A stretch of 64,000 nucleotides of DNA. It comes from Motilimonas sp. E26. Lineage in GTDB: Bacteria; Pseudomonadota; Gammaproteobacteria; Enterobacterales; CBDFNC01. The DNA lies in NCBI RefSeq assembly GCF_021278025.1, contig NZ_JAIBHJ010000017.1, forward strand, positions 27,113-91,112. The letters are read 5' to 3'. The notes under the pieces are model-generated. The model was not told where the DNA came from. It ran no database searches and saw only the letters and a program-made list of their open reading frames with translations. The translations under genes and the position numbers were made by a program. Positions 1 through 9,880 of this stretch are shown in pieces (the first letter of the stretch is position 1; every line of letters starts with the position of its first letter).

Positions 1-142
1 AACTGCACGCCCCTAATGAAGTTTAACTTGTAATATAGTTTCATTATAAAGCATGATTTTTGGCTAACTTAGCTCATCCGACCTTATTAATTGCATAAAA
101 TGGCCAGCTAATAAGTGATTAAATTACATTTTTGGCTTGCAT

Positions 143-158
143 TGTGAGATTCATCACA
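143..158. promoter_or_regulatory. CRP (cAMP receptor protein) binding site, perfect core
   Basis: The core reads TGTGA-GATTCA-TCACA, which is the full consensus two-fold half-site pair with the usual 6-base spacer. No gene is annotated in the first 430 bases, so its target is either a transcript running right to the terminator at 328-357 or a gene beyond the left edge of the window. Seen in sequence; function inferred from the CRP family consensus. Confidence 0.75.
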
Positions 159-184
159 TTAACATGCGCCCATATCATTTATCG

Positions 185-357
185 ATGTATTGCTTAGCAA
201 GCCAATACAGGCACTCATGAAGTGAATTGCAGTGCAGGTAAGATGAGTTTTCCATTAAGTGGCATAGGATGTGAGCGCTTAATGCTAATGAGTAGACGAT
301 ACTTGTTAAACTATTCCTTGTTTTTTTAACCCTGCTTAACCAAGCAGGGTTTTTTTT
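185..357 (+). ncRNA. Candidate CRP-controlled small RNA
   Basis: This gene-free stretch lies just right of a perfect CRP site (143-158) and ends in a strong rightward terminator (328-357). No ORF with a ribosome site was seen on the plus strand. A -10-like TATCAT at 173-178 would start a transcript near 185, giving about 170 nt. The 5' end is a guess. It could instead be the 3' untranslated tail of a gene left of the window. I do not recognise it as Spot 42 or CyaR. Confidence 0.35.
328..357 (+). terminator. Rho-independent terminator
   Basis: A perfect 10-bp stem (328-337 with 342-351, loop AACC) is followed by a run of T on the plus strand. The opposite strand has A's at the same place, so it works rightward only. 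No gene lies immediately upstream, which is why a small RNA is suspected. Confidence 0.85.
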
Positions 358-432
358 ACCTTAAAAATAATCACTTAAGCCGTTTCATCTAGTTTCTAAC
401 GACTCCGCTATTACAAATGCACTACCACCCTG

Positions 433-870
433 TTATTTAAACGCTGAAAAACAGCTCTGCTCAAGCCAATCTTGTTGGCGTTTTGAAACCTCAACCTTAA
501 GGATCTTGTCATATTCACTCGCCTGCTGTTCCATCAATGCTTCAAGTAAAGCGATGCGCTTGGCGATCCAGCGACAGCTAGGGGATAAATCTTGATGCAA
601 TGAAAACACATCATCTAACTCGCCAACGGGCTGATAGACCTGTTGTGACTGTCTCGTTGAATTTGCAGTAACGGGCTGTGTTTCTAAGCTGATCTCAAAT
701 TCCATAAAACGTTTATTTAACCGTACCTCTGGCGCAGGTGGCTTATCGGTATAGTGGATCACGCCCTTTTCATCAATCCATGAAAACAATGTTTGAGCAG
801 AGCCTATTTCACTCGATAACAAGGCTAACAAACAAGCACAACACCAAAAACGATGCAATAGAACCCTCAT
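433..870 (-). CDS. DUF4124 domain-containing exported protein
   Basis: A 145-residue protein with an N-terminal hydrophobic signal segment and then the short DUF4124 motif (about 28-50) with the family pattern F-S-W-x-D-x-x-G-x-x-H-Y-T-D-K-P. The family is found in periplasmic or envelope proteins of Proteobacteria and has no settled biochemical role. The C-terminal half is helical and carries two Cys (in PSCRW and QSCF) that could form a disulfide. I chose the ATG at 870, which has AGGTG a few bases upstream, over the in-frame GTG at 876. Monocistronic, divergent from ppk2. Confidence 0.75.
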   Translation of the reverse strand: MRVLLHRFWCCACLLALLSSEIGSAQTLFSWIDEKGVIHYTDKPPAPEVRLNKRFMEFEISLETQPVTANSTRQSQQVYQPVGELDDVFSLHQDLSPSCRWIAKRIALLEALMEQQASEYDKILKVEVSKRQQDWLEQSCFSAFK

Positions 871-999
871 AATCACCTATCTTACTTAGCCTAACAACTG
901 GATGCCATTACCTATACTAGTATAAATATAGGCACAAAAATATTTACAGTATAGTTAATATCAGACTAAACAGTCAGTTATAAAGCGCTAGGGTGAGAG

Positions 1000-1785
1000 A
1001 TGAAAAAACCATCAAAGAAAAAATATGAACGAACGCTGCTCAAGCTACAAACTGAGTTAGTGATGCTGCAACAATGGGTAGTCGAACATCAGCTTAAGGT
1101 AGTAGTGCTATTTGAAGGCCGTGATGCTGCAGGTAAAGGAGGAGTAATCAAGCGCATTACAGAAAAGCTTAACCCTAGGGTATGCCGCATTGCCGCCCTG
1201 CCCGCGCCAAATGACCGAGAAAAAAGTCAGTGGTATTTTCAACGCTATGTGGCACATCTGCCAGCAGGTGGAGAGATCGTACTATTTGACCGTAGCTGGT
1301 ATAACCGAGCCGGCGTAGAAAGAGTCATGGGGTTTTGCGACGAGGAACAATATCGCGATTTTCTGCACTCTTGCCCTAAATTTGAACGCATGTTGACACA
1401 ATCTGGCATTATTTTAATTAAGTACTGGTTTTCAGTTTCCGATGAGGAGCAAGAAAGGCGTTTTCTGGATCGTATTAATGACCCCTTAAAACGTTGGAAA
1501 TTTAGCCCCATGGATCTTGAATCGCGTAGCCGCTGGGCTGCTTATTCAGAAGCTAAAGATGAAATGTTTGCATATACCGACACCACTTCTAATCCATGGT
1601 GGGTAGTCAATTCAGATAACAAAAAAAGCGCGCGACTCAATTGCATTAGCCACTTGCTTAGTCAAATTGATTATCAAGCTTTACCCGCCAAAGAAATTGT
1701 TTTACCGCCATTAAACAAAAAGGCGCAAGAGAAATATCTCCGCGCGCCTCTAGACAGTCAGAATTTTGTGCCTGAATTATTTTAA
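1000..1785 (+). CDS. ppk2: Polyphosphate kinase 2 family protein
   Basis: A PPK2 enzyme of 261 residues; the family transfers phosphate between inorganic polyphosphate and nucleotides in the cytoplasm. The sequence shows the PPK2 Walker A loop G-R-D-A-A-G-K-G at 40-47, the Walker B/lid start F-D-R-S-W-Y-N-R at 96-103 and a W-K-F-S-P-M-D segment. Length fits the single-domain class I type. AGGGTGAG sits directly before the ATG. It is convergent with the cysQ end of the sulfate operon and shares a hairpin with it. Whether it prefers making GTP/ATP or polyphosphate cannot be told from sequence. Confidence 0.92.
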   Translation: MKKPSKKKYERTLLKLQTELVMLQQWVVEHQLKVVVLFEGRDAAGKGGVIKRITEKLNPRVCRIAALPAPNDREKSQWYFQRYVAHLPAGGEIVLFDRSWYNRAGVERVMGFCDEEQYRDFLHSCPKFERMLTQSGIILIKYWFSVSDEEQERRFLDRINDPLKRWKFSPMDLESRSRWAAYSEAKDEMFAYTDTTSNPWWVVNSDNKKSARLNCISHLLSQIDYQALPAKEIVLPPLNKKAQEKYLRAPLDSQNFVPELF

Positions 1786-1794
1786 ATTCGGACT

Positions 1795-1823
1795 AACCCT
1801 TATTTTACTTCAAAATAAGGGTT
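1795..1823. terminator. Hairpin between convergent ppk2 and cysQ
   Basis: A perfect 12-bp inverted repeat (1795-1806 and 1812-1823, 5-base loop) lies between the stop of ppk2 and the last codons of cysQ, overlapping the cysQ stop. The stem ends in T/A runs, but there is no long U tract outside it, so termination strength is uncertain. Confidence 0.55.
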
Positions 1824-2561
1824 TAACAGGGATTCCTGATGATTATAAAGCAATGCACTGCCATCAAGTTGACACACCGTTGCCCCTGCTTGCTCTGCCA
1901 CACAATGCCCTGCACCTGTATCCCAATTCATGGTAGGCCCTAAACGAGGATAAATGTGAGCGACACCTTCTGCTACCATGCAAAACTTTAACGAGCTGCC
2001 TACAGGTACCATCTCGTAGTGTTCAAAGCGAGTTAAATATTCCGCTAAGTCTGGACTGGGATGCGAGCGGCTACCGACAATTTTAACCGTTTCACCCACT
2101 GCTGGTGCTACAACTTTCAGGCGACGTGTCGCGCCATTTTCCGTTAAGAACGAACCATTTTCATCAGCAAAGTACAGTTTATCTAATACTGGCGCATATA
2201 CCACACCTAGCACTGGCTTATTGTTATGGATCAGCGCAATATTGACCGTGAACTCACCATTTTTTTTGATGAACTCTTTGGTGCCATCAAGGGGATCAAC
2301 TAACCAAAAAGTCTGCCACGTTTGGCGCTCTTGCCAGCTAATATCGGCCGCCTCTTCAGATAATATTGGGATATCAGGTGTCGTCGCCTGAAGCCCTTTA
2401 ACAATTACATTATGTGCGGCCAAGTCGGCTTCTGTTAATGGTGACTCATCAGACTTAGTTTGCACTTCAAAATCACGCTGATAAATCTCAAGGATCGCCT
2501 CACCTGCTAAACGTGCAATATTGCAAATATCAGCAATGGGTTTATCGATTAATGTAGCCAT
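1800..2561 (-). CDS. cysQ: 3'(2'),5'-bisphosphate nucleotidase CysQ
   Basis: Converts adenosine 3',5'-bisphosphate (PAP), the by-product of PAPS reduction, to AMP and recycles it for the sulfate pathway. A 253-residue inositol-monophosphatase-fold protein: metal-binding acidic pair E69-E70, the D-P-L-D-G-T motif at 89-94, and the C-terminal W-D-T-G-A-G motif. A longer reading frame begins at 2618, but the ATG at 2561 has GGAGC seven bases upstream and matches the family N-terminus. It overlaps the end of cysC by 20 bp, so it is the last gene of the cysGDN-permease-CQ operon. Confidence 0.93.
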   Translation of the reverse strand: MATLIDKPIADICNIARLAGEAILEIYQRDFEVQTKSDESPLTEADLAAHNVIVKGLQATTPDIPILSEEAADISWQERQTWQTFWLVDPLDGTKEFIKKNGEFTVNIALIHNNKPVLGVVYAPVLDKLYFADENGSFLTENGATRRLKVVAPAVGETVKIVGSRSHPSPDLAEYLTRFEHYEMVPVGSSLKFCMVAEGVAHIYPRLGPTMNWDTGAGHCVAEQAGATVCQLDGSALLYNHQESLLNPYFEVK

Positions 2562-3144
2562 GTTGCTCCAAATATTGAATGATTTGATCGACTGCTTCAG
2601 ACAATGGACGCTCGCCATTCTCTACTTGAATTTCTGGACTCTGCGGCGCTTCATACACAGAATCGATACCGGTAAAATTCGTAATCTCTCCGGCACGAGC
2701 CTTCTTATACAATCCCTTCGGATCACGCTGCTCACAAATATCCAGTGGCACATCGACATAAACTTCAGCAAACTCGCCTTCAGGTAATAATCCTCGCACC
2801 ATTTGACGCTCAGCGCGGTGCGGTGAAATAAATGCAGTCAACACAATCAGGCCCGCATCCACCATCAGTTTAGCCACTTCACCCACGCGGCGGATATTTT
2901 CTTTGCGATCATCATCAGAAAAACCCAAGTCGCCACATAGGCCATGGCGCACATTGTCACCATCAAGTAAGTAAGTATGCACGCCCAATTGATGTAAACG
3001 TTGTTCAACTGCGCCAGCCACCGTCGACTTACCAGCACCACTTAGGCCAGTAAACCACAATACACAAGCCTTCTGATTCTTTTGCTGGCTTCGTGTATTT
3101 TTATCAATGGCATGTTCATGCCACACTACGTTTTCATCAGCCAT
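2542..3144 (-). CDS. cysC: Adenylylsulfate (APS) kinase CysC
   Basis: Phosphorylates APS at the 3'-hydroxyl to make PAPS, the substrate of CysH. 200 residues, the usual length. Walker A G-L-S-G-A-G-K-S at 33-40, then D-G-D-N-V-R-H-G-L and the F-I-S-P-H-R segment typical of APS kinases. AGGA lies 6 bases before the start. It sits between the SLC13-type permease and cysQ, overlapping cysQ by 20 bp. Confidence 0.96.
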   Translation of the reverse strand: MADENVVWHEHAIDKNTRSQQKNQKACVLWFTGLSGAGKSTVAGAVEQRLHQLGVHTYLLDGDNVRHGLCGDLGFSDDDRKENIRRVGEVAKLMVDAGLIVLTAFISPHRAERQMVRGLLPEGEFAEVYVDVPLDICEQRDPKGLYKKARAGEITNFTGIDSVYEAPQSPEIQVENGERPLSEAVDQIIQYLEQHGYINR

Positions 3145-3171
3145 GGGCGTCCTTGTTAATAAATAAAAGTG

Positions 3172-4896
3172 TTAAAAGGGGAATAACCAAATGATCATCG
3201 ACAAAACCGTGATTGAATACCCTAGTGAAATAGGGATCCCAATTCTTAGGTAATCTTTTAAACGGTAGTTACCTGCGCTATAGACCATTAAGTTGGTTTG
3301 ATAGCCATAAGGAGAAATAAAGCTACAGCTAGCGGCAAAAATAACCACCATAATAAATGCGGTGGGGTCAACCCCATAACCAACGGGAATACTGTATGCG
3401 ATAGGGAAAGCCAAGGCTGCTGCGGCATTGTTAGTAATCACTTCAGTTAACAACCAAGTGAAAACATACACCGCAATCAAGGCGCCAATAAGCCCCCAGT
3501 TGGCAAAATAGGTATGCATGAAGTTCCCCATCATGTCTGCCAAACCACTGCTGGTCATTAACTGGGCTAAGGTTAATGCTGAGCCTACAACAACCCATAT
3601 TTCAAATGGAAAGCGACGTTTAACTTCGTTCCAAGTGATCGTGCCTGTCAATAAACAGGCTATCAATAATACTAATAATCCCTTGAGCAAAGGAACGGCA
3701 TCGAACACAGCCAAAGCAATCACAGCTGCAAAGCCAAACATCACACCGCCACTGCGCAGCTTGTCTAAACGAGTACTGGCATCCACACCACTGACGACAA
3801 CAAATTCACGGTTCAATCGTTTCGTCTTATAAAAGTCGCGTCCAGGCGCTAATACTAAGGTATCGCCTTCGCGTAAAATAATATTACCAAGGCCGCCTTG
3901 TAGTGGTGTGTGACCACGGCGAATGGCCACCACTACGGCGTCAAATTCTTCACGGAAGTGGCACTCTTTAATGCTTTTACCTTTTATATCGGCGCTGTGG
4001 CTAACAATCACCTCAACTAAATTTTGGCCTTTGAGCTGATTTTCTGCAAACAGGTCTAAACCAGGAATATCTTGCAATATTCCAACACTATGTACCGCGC
4101 CGCAAAATAATAAAATGTCACTTTCTTGCAGGGCTTCATCAGGCGAAACTGGGCAAATACGCTGACCCTTACGAATGATTTCCGCTAAATAAAGTTGCTG
4201 TAAATTTCTTAAATTGTTTTCGGTTATGGTTTTACCAATTAAGGGCGAACCAGGATTCACCTTCGCTTCAAGAAAATAATCCGCTTCTTCTACTACTTCT
4301 GCTTTGGTATCTGGCAGTGATGGGCTTAATAGCATGATCATTACTAGCCCTACAGTAAAGGCCACTAAGCCAACGATAGTAAAGTCAAAAAAACCGATGC
4401 TTGGTAAGCCAGCGTCAACCACAAAACTATTTACAATCAAGTTTGTCGATGTACCGATAAGGGTTAATGTGCCACCAAAAATAGCAAAATAAGAAAGGGG
4501 AATGAGCAAGCGTGAAGGAGCATGATTACCGTTGCGTTTGATGGCACCGATTAAGGATGCCACCACCGCAGTATTATTGGTAAACGACGACAGAAATGCC
4601 GTCGATATACCGAGCTTGAATAGCACCTGTAGCAAACTTCCAGAGGAAATTTGCTGGCTGATCCAAGAAATTAAGCGTGTCTTTTCAATGGCTGCTGAAA
4701 TAATCATCAGCAATACCAACACCAACAAGGAGCTGTTAGAGAAGTTAGCCATCATGCTCGATAACTCGAGCATGCCGGCCAAATAACACAAAACAATGGC
4801 TGCGCCAAACAACAGAGCAGGCTTTAACCTAGACGTTATCAGTAACGTTATTAGTACAGCTAAAACACCTAATATCCCTATCTGGTTTAGCGCCAT
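3172..4896 (-). CDS. SLC13-family permease with two TrkA-C (RCK_C) domains, probable sulfate transporter
   Basis: A 574-residue integral membrane protein of the DASS/SLC13 (ArsB/NhaD-like) superfamily. Two blocks of membrane helices (about 1-195 and 385-574) flank a soluble insert of two tandem TrkA-C domains (about 205-370). Conserved S-N-x-x-x family motifs appear in F-T-N-N-T-A (first half) and I-T-N-N-A-A-A (second half). It starts 6 bp after cysN and is followed by cysC, so a role in sulfate import is the natural inference. The family also carries dicarboxylates and other anions. No cysPTWA ABC transporter lies in the window. Confidence 0.85.
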   Translation of the reverse strand: MALNQIGILGVLAVLITLLITSRLKPALLFGAAIVLCYLAGMLELSSMMANFSNSSLLVLVLLMIISAAIEKTRLISWISQQISSGSLLQVLFKLGISTAFLSSFTNNTAVVASLIGAIKRNGNHAPSRLLIPLSYFAIFGGTLTLIGTSTNLIVNSFVVDAGLPSIGFFDFTIVGLVAFTVGLVMIMLLSPSLPDTKAEVVEEADYFLEAKVNPGSPLIGKTITENNLRNLQQLYLAEIIRKGQRICPVSPDEALQESDILLFCGAVHSVGILQDIPGLDLFAENQLKGQNLVEVIVSHSADIKGKSIKECHFREEFDAVVVAIRRGHTPLQGGLGNIILREGDTLVLAPGRDFYKTKRLNREFVVVSGVDASTRLDKLRSGGVMFGFAAVIALAVFDAVPLLKGLLVLLIACLLTGTITWNEVKRRFPFEIWVVVGSALTLAQLMTSSGLADMMGNFMHTYFANWGLIGALIAVYVFTWLLTEVITNNAAAALAFPIAYSIPVGYGVDPTAFIMVVIFAASCSFISPYGYQTNLMVYSAGNYRLKDYLRIGIPISLGYSITVLSMIIWLFPF

Positions 4897-4902
4897 TATC
4901 CA

Positions 4903-6324
4903 TTACTCCGCTAACTTACTGATATCTAACGCTTGCCAATGTGGGAAGTGTTTACGCACCAATGAGTTAAACTCAAGCTCAAATTCACTGAACTCGTGAT
5001 TTTGCTCTTTCGCTGTCGCTGATTTAGTGATCATACCAGCACCAACGGTAACATTGGTTAAACGGTCAATGACAATAAAACCACCGGTGTCCCTTACGTC
5101 TTGATACAAATCAAATGCCACTTGCTCTTCAAGGTGAACAGTACAAGAAGCTATCTCGTTTAGCTCAAGTTGGCTCGCATCCGACTTCTCTAAGGTATTA
5201 ACATCAACTTTGTAAGCAATACTTTCGATGTAACCAGGGGTTTTCTTACTGGCCAGTTTAAAGTCATATTGACGACCGGGAACCATGGCATCATCCGCCA
5301 TCCAAACCAAGTTCGCTTCAAACGCATTACTTAATTCAGCTTCAGCGCCAGTTTTAACAATCACATCACCACGACTAATATCGATTTCGTCATTTAAAGT
5401 GATAGTGACTGCTTGACCGGCAAATGCCGAATCTAGCTCACCATCAAACGTTACAATCGACTTAACTGTTGATTTTTTACCTGAAGGCAGAGCGGTAACC
5501 GCATCACCTTTAGCTATCGTGCCACTTGAAACCGTACCCGCAAAGCCACGGAAGTTAAGGTTTGGACGATTCACATACTGCACCGGGAAACGGAAGTCTT
5601 GTGCAACCAACTCACCTTGTACTTGTACATCTTCTAAAATGCTCAATAATGGCGCATCTTGGTACCAAGGCATCGCTGGGCTTTGACTTACTACATTGTC
5701 ACCTTTAAGCGCAGACAGCGGTACAAATTTAATGTCACGCTCACCTAAACCTTCTGCAAACGCTAAATAGCTTGCTTTAATTTCTTCATAACGCGCTTCT
5801 GAGAAATCAACTAAGTCCATCTTGTTGATCGCTACCACAAAGTGCTTAATACCAAGTAAAGAAGCAATAAAGCTGTGACGTTTAGTCTGTGTTAACACGC
5901 CGTAACGTGCATCCACTAAGATAACGGCCAGTTCACAGGTTGATGCACCCGTTGCCATGTTACGCGTGTACTGCTCATGTCCAGGGGTGTCAGCAATAAT
6001 GAACTTACGCTTAGCCGTTGAAAAGTAACGGTAGGCAACATCAATGGTGATACCTTGTTCACGCTCAGCCGCGAGACCATCAACCAGTAGCGCTAAGTCT
6101 AGCTCTTCACCTGTGGTGCCCATTTTTTGGCTATCAGTGTGTAGCGATGCTAACTGATCTTCATAAATTTGCGCACTGTCGTGTAGCAGACGGCCAATTA
6201 AGGTGCTTTTACCGTCATCCACGCTGCCACAAGTTAATAAACGTAATAAACTTTTGTTTTGTTGTTGGTTTAAATATTCTTCAATACCAACACTGCCGAT
6301 TTCTTCTGCAATTACCGTATTCAT
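4903..6324 (-). CDS. cysN: Sulfate adenylyltransferase subunit 1 (GTPase) CysN
   Basis: The GTPase subunit of ATP sulfurylase; GTP hydrolysis drives CysD to make APS from ATP and sulfate. 473 residues. EF-Tu-like G motifs are visible: G-S-V-D-D-G-K-S at 33-40, D-T-P-G-H-E near 113, and N-K-M-D. Domains 2 and 3 (beta barrels) follow. There is no fused APS kinase domain; CysC is separate in this operon. It starts 11 bp after cysD. Confidence 0.97.
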   Translation of the reverse strand: MNTVIAEEIGSVGIEEYLNQQQNKSLLRLLTCGSVDDGKSTLIGRLLHDSAQIYEDQLASLHTDSQKMGTTGEELDLALLVDGLAAEREQGITIDVAYRYFSTAKRKFIIADTPGHEQYTRNMATGASTCELAVILVDARYGVLTQTKRHSFIASLLGIKHFVVAINKMDLVDFSEARYEEIKASYLAFAEGLGERDIKFVPLSALKGDNVVSQSPAMPWYQDAPLLSILEDVQVQGELVAQDFRFPVQYVNRPNLNFRGFAGTVSSGTIAKGDAVTALPSGKKSTVKSIVTFDGELDSAFAGQAVTITLNDEIDISRGDVIVKTGAEAELSNAFEANLVWMADDAMVPGRQYDFKLASKKTPGYIESIAYKVDVNTLEKSDASQLELNEIASCTVHLEEQVAFDLYQDVRDTGGFIVIDRLTNVTVGAGMITKSATAKEQNHEFSEFELEFNSLVRKHFPHWQALDISKLAE

Positions 6325-6335
6325 ATTCTGATCCC

Positions 6336-7244
6336 TTAGAAATAACCTTCGCGCTTTTTCAGCTCCATCGATGCCGATTGGTCACTGTCGATAAGTCGAC
6401 CTTGACGCTCACTGGTTTTCGCCAGTAGCATTTCTTCGATGATTTCAGTTAACGAGCCCGCTTCTGACTCAATGGCGCCCGTTAGTGGGTAACAGCCAAG
6501 GGTACGAAAGCGTACTTTCTTCATTTCAGGCACTTCACCAGGCTCTAATGGCATGCGCTCATCGTCAACCATAATTAAAGTACCGTCACGTTCAACCACT
6601 GGGCGCTCTTCAGCCAAGTAAAGTGGTACGATTTCGATGTTTTCTAAGTAGATGTATTGCCAGATGTCCAGCTCGGTCCAATTCGACAATGGGAAAACAC
6701 GAATACTTTCACCTTTGTTTACTTGGCCATTATAAGTACGCCACAATTCAGGACGTTGGTTTTTTGGATCCCAACGATGGTTCTTATCACGGAATGAGTA
6801 CACTCGCTCCTTGGCGCGTGATTTTTCTTCATCACGGCGAGCGCCACCAAATGCGGCATCAAACTTATAGTGATTTAAAGCTTGCTTTAAGCCTTGGGTT
6901 TTCATGATATCGGTATGCTTGGAGCTACCGTGCACGAAAGGGTTTATGTTCATTGCTAACCCTTCAGGGTTTTTATGAACTAACAGGTCAAAGCCGTACT
7001 TCTCTGCGGTGCGATCGCGAAACTCAATCATTTCTTTGAATTTCCACGTAGTATCCACGTGCAACAGCGGGAACGGGATCTTACCTGGATAAAAGGCTTT
7101 ACGGGCAAGATGCAGCATCACTGATGAATCTTTACCGATTGAGTACATCATCACAGGGTTGTCAAACTCGGCAGCCACTTCACGAATAATGTGGATACTC
7201 TCAGCTTCCAACTGCTTAAGGTGTGTTAACCTTTGTTGGTCCAT
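6336..7244 (-). CDS. cysD: Sulfate adenylyltransferase subunit 2 CysD
   Basis: The catalytic subunit of ATP sulfurylase, partner of CysN. 302 residues, the family norm. The PP-loop-like S-I-G-K-D-S-S-V-M near residue 35 binds ATP; the [12 protein letters not shown] region and a C-terminal K-K-R-E-G-Y-F are family hallmarks. Second gene of the leftward operon, 11 bp after cysG. Confidence 0.97.
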   Translation of the reverse strand: MDQQRLTHLKQLEAESIHIIREVAAEFDNPVMMYSIGKDSSVMLHLARKAFYPGKIPFPLLHVDTTWKFKEMIEFRDRTAEKYGFDLLVHKNPEGLAMNINPFVHGSSKHTDIMKTQGLKQALNHYKFDAAFGGARRDEEKSRAKERVYSFRDKNHRWDPKNQRPELWRTYNGQVNKGESIRVFPLSNWTELDIWQYIYLENIEIVPLYLAEERPVVERDGTLIMVDDERMPLEPGEVPEMKKVRFRTLGCYPLTGAIESEAGSLTEIIEEMLLAKTSERQGRLIDSDQSASMELKKREGYF

Positions 7245-7255
7245 TTTCTACTCCG

Positions 7256-8665
7256 TTAGGCAAGATTAACTAAAGATTGGGCATATGGTGTTGGTGCTTG
7301 TTCACCAAACCAAGTCAGCTTGTCAGCCAAACTCACCACTTCACCAACGATGATCAAAGCAGGCGGTTTCACCCCTTGAGCCATGTCAGCCAACTGTGCA
7401 AGTTGCCCCGTAATTACATGCTGATCCGTACGTGTGCCTTTAGACACAATCGCGACAGGTGTTTCACCACTACGTCCGTTCAACATTAAGTTTTGTTTAA
7501 TTTTTTCCGATTGCATCAAGCCCATATAAAACACAGTGGTTTGATGCGGTCGCGCTAAAGAAGACCAATCAATCGGCTGGCCTTGCTCTTTACAATGCCC
7601 TGTCACAAAAACCACTGACTGAGCATGATCTCGATGCGTTAGGGGGATGCCAGCATAACTGGCACAGCCCGATGCGGCGGTAACCCCAGGTACGACTTGA
7701 AAGTCAATGCCGTGTTCAACCAGTACTTCTAACTCTTCACCACCTCGACCAAAGATAAACGGGTCCCCCCCTTTTAAGCGAACGACTTTATTACCTTGCT
7801 GCGCGTATTTCACTAGTAATTCATTAGTGGTTTCTTGGATCACACTATGTCGGCCAGCTTCTTTACCAACATTCACTAACTTTGCATCGCGTCGCACTAA
7901 TGATAGCGTTTCCTCAGATACAAGCTGATCATATAAAACAACATCAGCTTGTTGCATCAATTGTAAGGCTTTCAATGTGATTAAAGATGGATCACCAGGC
8001 CCAGCACCGACCAATGCCACTTCCCCTTTCGGGTTAAAATCTGATAACTGCTCTGTCATCACCTCACGAGCTTGATCTTGTTTACCTTTATCCAACAAGC
8101 TGGCCACTTCACCCGCATTGAATATTTGTTCCCAATAACGTCGGCGACTTTCTACTGTGGGCAACAATTTTTGCACTTTATGACGAAACTCGCCGGCCAA
8201 ACGCGCTAGTGGGCCTAAATAGTTTGGTAATACCGCTTCTAATTTAGCGCGAACAAGTCTGGCTAATACAGGCGTATTTCCACCACTTGAAACCGCCACG
8301 ATAATCGGCGAACGATCCACAATTGAGGGCATAATGAACGAGCCTAACTCAGGTGCATCCACCACATTAGCAAAGATCCCCAACTGTTCGGCATCTTGTG
8401 CCACTTGTTGGTTCACTGCGCGATTATCTGTCGCAGCAATCACTAGCCAAACGCCCTGCAATGATGCGGCAGTATAAGCTTGTGTTACTAAGGATAGGTT
8501 GCCATTCTCTAAGCCTAATAGCTCATCGCAAAATACTGGAGAATGTACCGTGACTTTTGCCCCCGCCTTTAATAAAAAGCGCACTTTTCTAACAGCCACT
8601 TCACCGCCACCTATAACAAGGCATTGGCGTTGCTCAAGCTTAGTGAAAATAGGCAAATAATCCAT
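7256..8665 (-). CDS. cysG: Siroheme synthase CysG (multifunctional)
   Basis: Makes siroheme, the prosthetic group of the sulfite reductase CysI. The N-terminal half (about 1-210) is the NAD-dependent precorrin-2 dehydrogenase/ferrochelatase with V-I-G-G-G-E-V-A. The C-terminal half (about 215-469) is the SAM-dependent uroporphyrinogen-III methyltransferase with V-G-A-G-P-G-D-P and G-G-D-P-F-I-F-G-R-G-G-E. The fused 469-residue form is the E. coli type. First gene of the cysGDN-permease-CQ operon; a palindrome at 8742-8762 lies in its promoter region. Confidence 0.96.
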   Translation of the reverse strand: MDYLPIFTKLEQRQCLVIGGGEVAVRKVRFLLKAGAKVTVHSPVFCDELLGLENGNLSLVTQAYTAASLQGVWLVIAATDNRAVNQQVAQDAEQLGIFANVVDAPELGSFIMPSIVDRSPIIVAVSSGGNTPVLARLVRAKLEAVLPNYLGPLARLAGEFRHKVQKLLPTVESRRRYWEQIFNAGEVASLLDKGKQDQAREVMTEQLSDFNPKGEVALVGAGPGDPSLITLKALQLMQQADVVLYDQLVSEETLSLVRRDAKLVNVGKEAGRHSVIQETTNELLVKYAQQGNKVVRLKGGDPFIFGRGGEELEVLVEHGIDFQVVPGVTAASGCASYAGIPLTHRDHAQSVVFVTGHCKEQGQPIDWSSLARPHQTTVFYMGLMQSEKIKQNLMLNGRSGETPVAIVSKGTRTDQHVITGQLAQLADMAQGVKPPALIIVGEVVSLADKLTWFGEQAPTPYAQSLVNLA

Positions 8666-8741
8666 ATAGACGTCCTTACTGCTTTAATTCGTGCAACTAT
8701 AAATTGAGATCTATATCCCGTAAAATAATATAAAGGTCTTC

Positions 8742-8762
8742 TTTATTCCATAAAGGAATAAA
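8742..8762. promoter_or_regulatory. Palindrome in the cysG promoter region, candidate CysB site
   Basis: Eight-base arms TTTATTCC and GGAATAAA are separated by 5 bases, about 77 bp upstream of the cysG start and 50 bp upstream of the rightward NfeD-like gene. A GGAATAA half-site recurs upstream of cysJ near 13528. CysB (LysR type) is the expected activator of both operons. The assignment is inference; the palindrome is seen directly. Confidence 0.45.
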
Positions 8763-8812
8763 AATACTTCTTTTTATAATCAGGTGCCGTTTTATGATAG
8801 AGGATATTACCT

Positions 8813-9055
8813 GTGCAAGACTTGTTATACCATGTAAATCAATGGCATTGGCTCGCTTTTTCGCTGTTTATGCTACTCATGGAACTGTGTCGTTTGAAAG
8901 GCTGGTCGTTTGCCGTCGGCGGCTCGGCTTTCATTGTTGGCTTGCTCATGCACTTTGAGCCCATTACTTGGCCATTTCAGTGGGCGTTGATGTTGATCGC
9001 GCTGCTAATTTTAGCTTTTATCCGAGCCATTGTACTGCAAATAAAATCACAATAA
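8813..9055 (+). CDS. Small NfeD-like membrane protein
   Basis: 80 residues, nearly all hydrophobic, with two to three membrane helices. The opening H-W-H/L-A-F-S-L-x-x-L-L-M-E resembles the N-terminal membrane part of NfeD/YbbK-type proteins, but the soluble OB-fold domain is absent. The start is a GTG with GAGGAT about 8 bases upstream; no in-frame ATG fits. It sits alone, rightward, between the two leftward cys operons. Function unknown; NfeD-family membership is tentative. Confidence 0.6.
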   Translation: MQDLLYHVNQWHWLAFSLFMLLMELCRLKGWSFAVGGSAFIVGLLMHFEPITWPFQWALMLIALLILAFIRAIVLQIKSQ

Positions 9056-9080
9056 CCGGGTCGTCATTTACTGCGCAATA

Positions 9081-9104
9081 AAAAAGCGCCCTAAGGCGCT
9101 TTTT
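9081..9104. terminator. Bidirectional terminator between NfeD-like gene and cysH
   Basis: A 10-bp perfect stem (9081-9090 and 9095-9104, loop CTAA) with A's on the left and T's on the right, placed between convergent gene ends. It can serve both the rightward small gene and the leftward cysJIH operon. Confidence 0.85.
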
Positions 9105-9118
9105 AGTCAATTAGTTGA

Positions 9119-9880
9119 TTAAATACCGCTACCATCAACTTCAATGTCTGCTTCATGTAGACCACATTCACGTTTTAAGCCAAAGAAGCGAGTATCTTCT
9201 TCACTCATCCCCACTTCTAGTGGACGTGATGTTTGTACATCGCCAACCGACACATAACCTTGATCCCATAGTGGATGATATGGCAAATCAAAGTCTTTTA
9301 GGTAGTAATGAACGTCTTTGTTGGTCCAGTCAATAATTGGTAAAAACTTAAAGCAACCGTTTTGTACACTCAGCACAGGTAGCCCTTCTCGGCTTGACGA
9401 TTGCGAACGGCGTAAACCAGAGAACCAAGTTTTTACTTTAAGTTCGCTAATCGCACGCTTCATGGGCTCTACTTTATTGATCTGGTTATAACGCGTTAAG
9501 CCTTCAACACCTTGCTCCCAAAGTTTACCGTAACGCGCTTCTTGCCAAGCGGCACTTTGCGCTGCGCGATACACTTTAAGGTTGAGGCCCAAACGCTCAG
9601 TTAGCTCATCAATAAATTGGTACGTTTCAGGGAACAAGTAGCCAGTGTCCGTTAAGATCACTGGCACATCCGCACGTTGTGAACTGACCATGTGCAATGA
9701 CACTGCCGCTTGAATACCAAAACTAGAAGATAAGGCAAACTCACCGTCTAAGTTTTCAAACGCCCATTGAATGCGTTCAACAGCAGTCATCGTCTCAAGC
9801 TCAGCATTCACCTCGGCCAACGCTAAAACACGCTCTGCAGCATTAAGCTTAAGTAACTCTGCTAAATTCAAATTAGGCAT
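9119..9880 (-). CDS. cysH: Phosphoadenylylsulfate (PAPS) reductase CysH
   Basis: Reduces PAPS to sulfite and PAP using thioredoxin or glutaredoxin. 253 residues. The PP-loop region S-S-S-F-G-I-Q-A near 52 and the C-terminal E-C-G-L-H motif with the single catalytic Cys are present. The extra Cys pairs of [4Fe-4S] APS reductases are absent, so this is the PAPS-using type, consistent with CysC in the neighbouring operon. It overlaps the end of cysI by 8 bp. Confidence 0.96.
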   Translation of the reverse strand: MPNLNLAELLKLNAAERVLALAEVNAELETMTAVERIQWAFENLDGEFALSSSFGIQAAVSLHMVSSQRADVPVILTDTGYLFPETYQFIDELTERLGLNLKVYRAAQSAAWQEARYGKLWEQGVEGLTRYNQINKVEPMKRAISELKVKTWFSGLRRSQSSSREGLPVLSVQNGCFKFLPIIDWTNKDVHYYLKDFDLPYHPLWDQGYVSVGDVQTSRPLEVGMSEEDTRFFGLKRECGLHEADIEVDGSGI

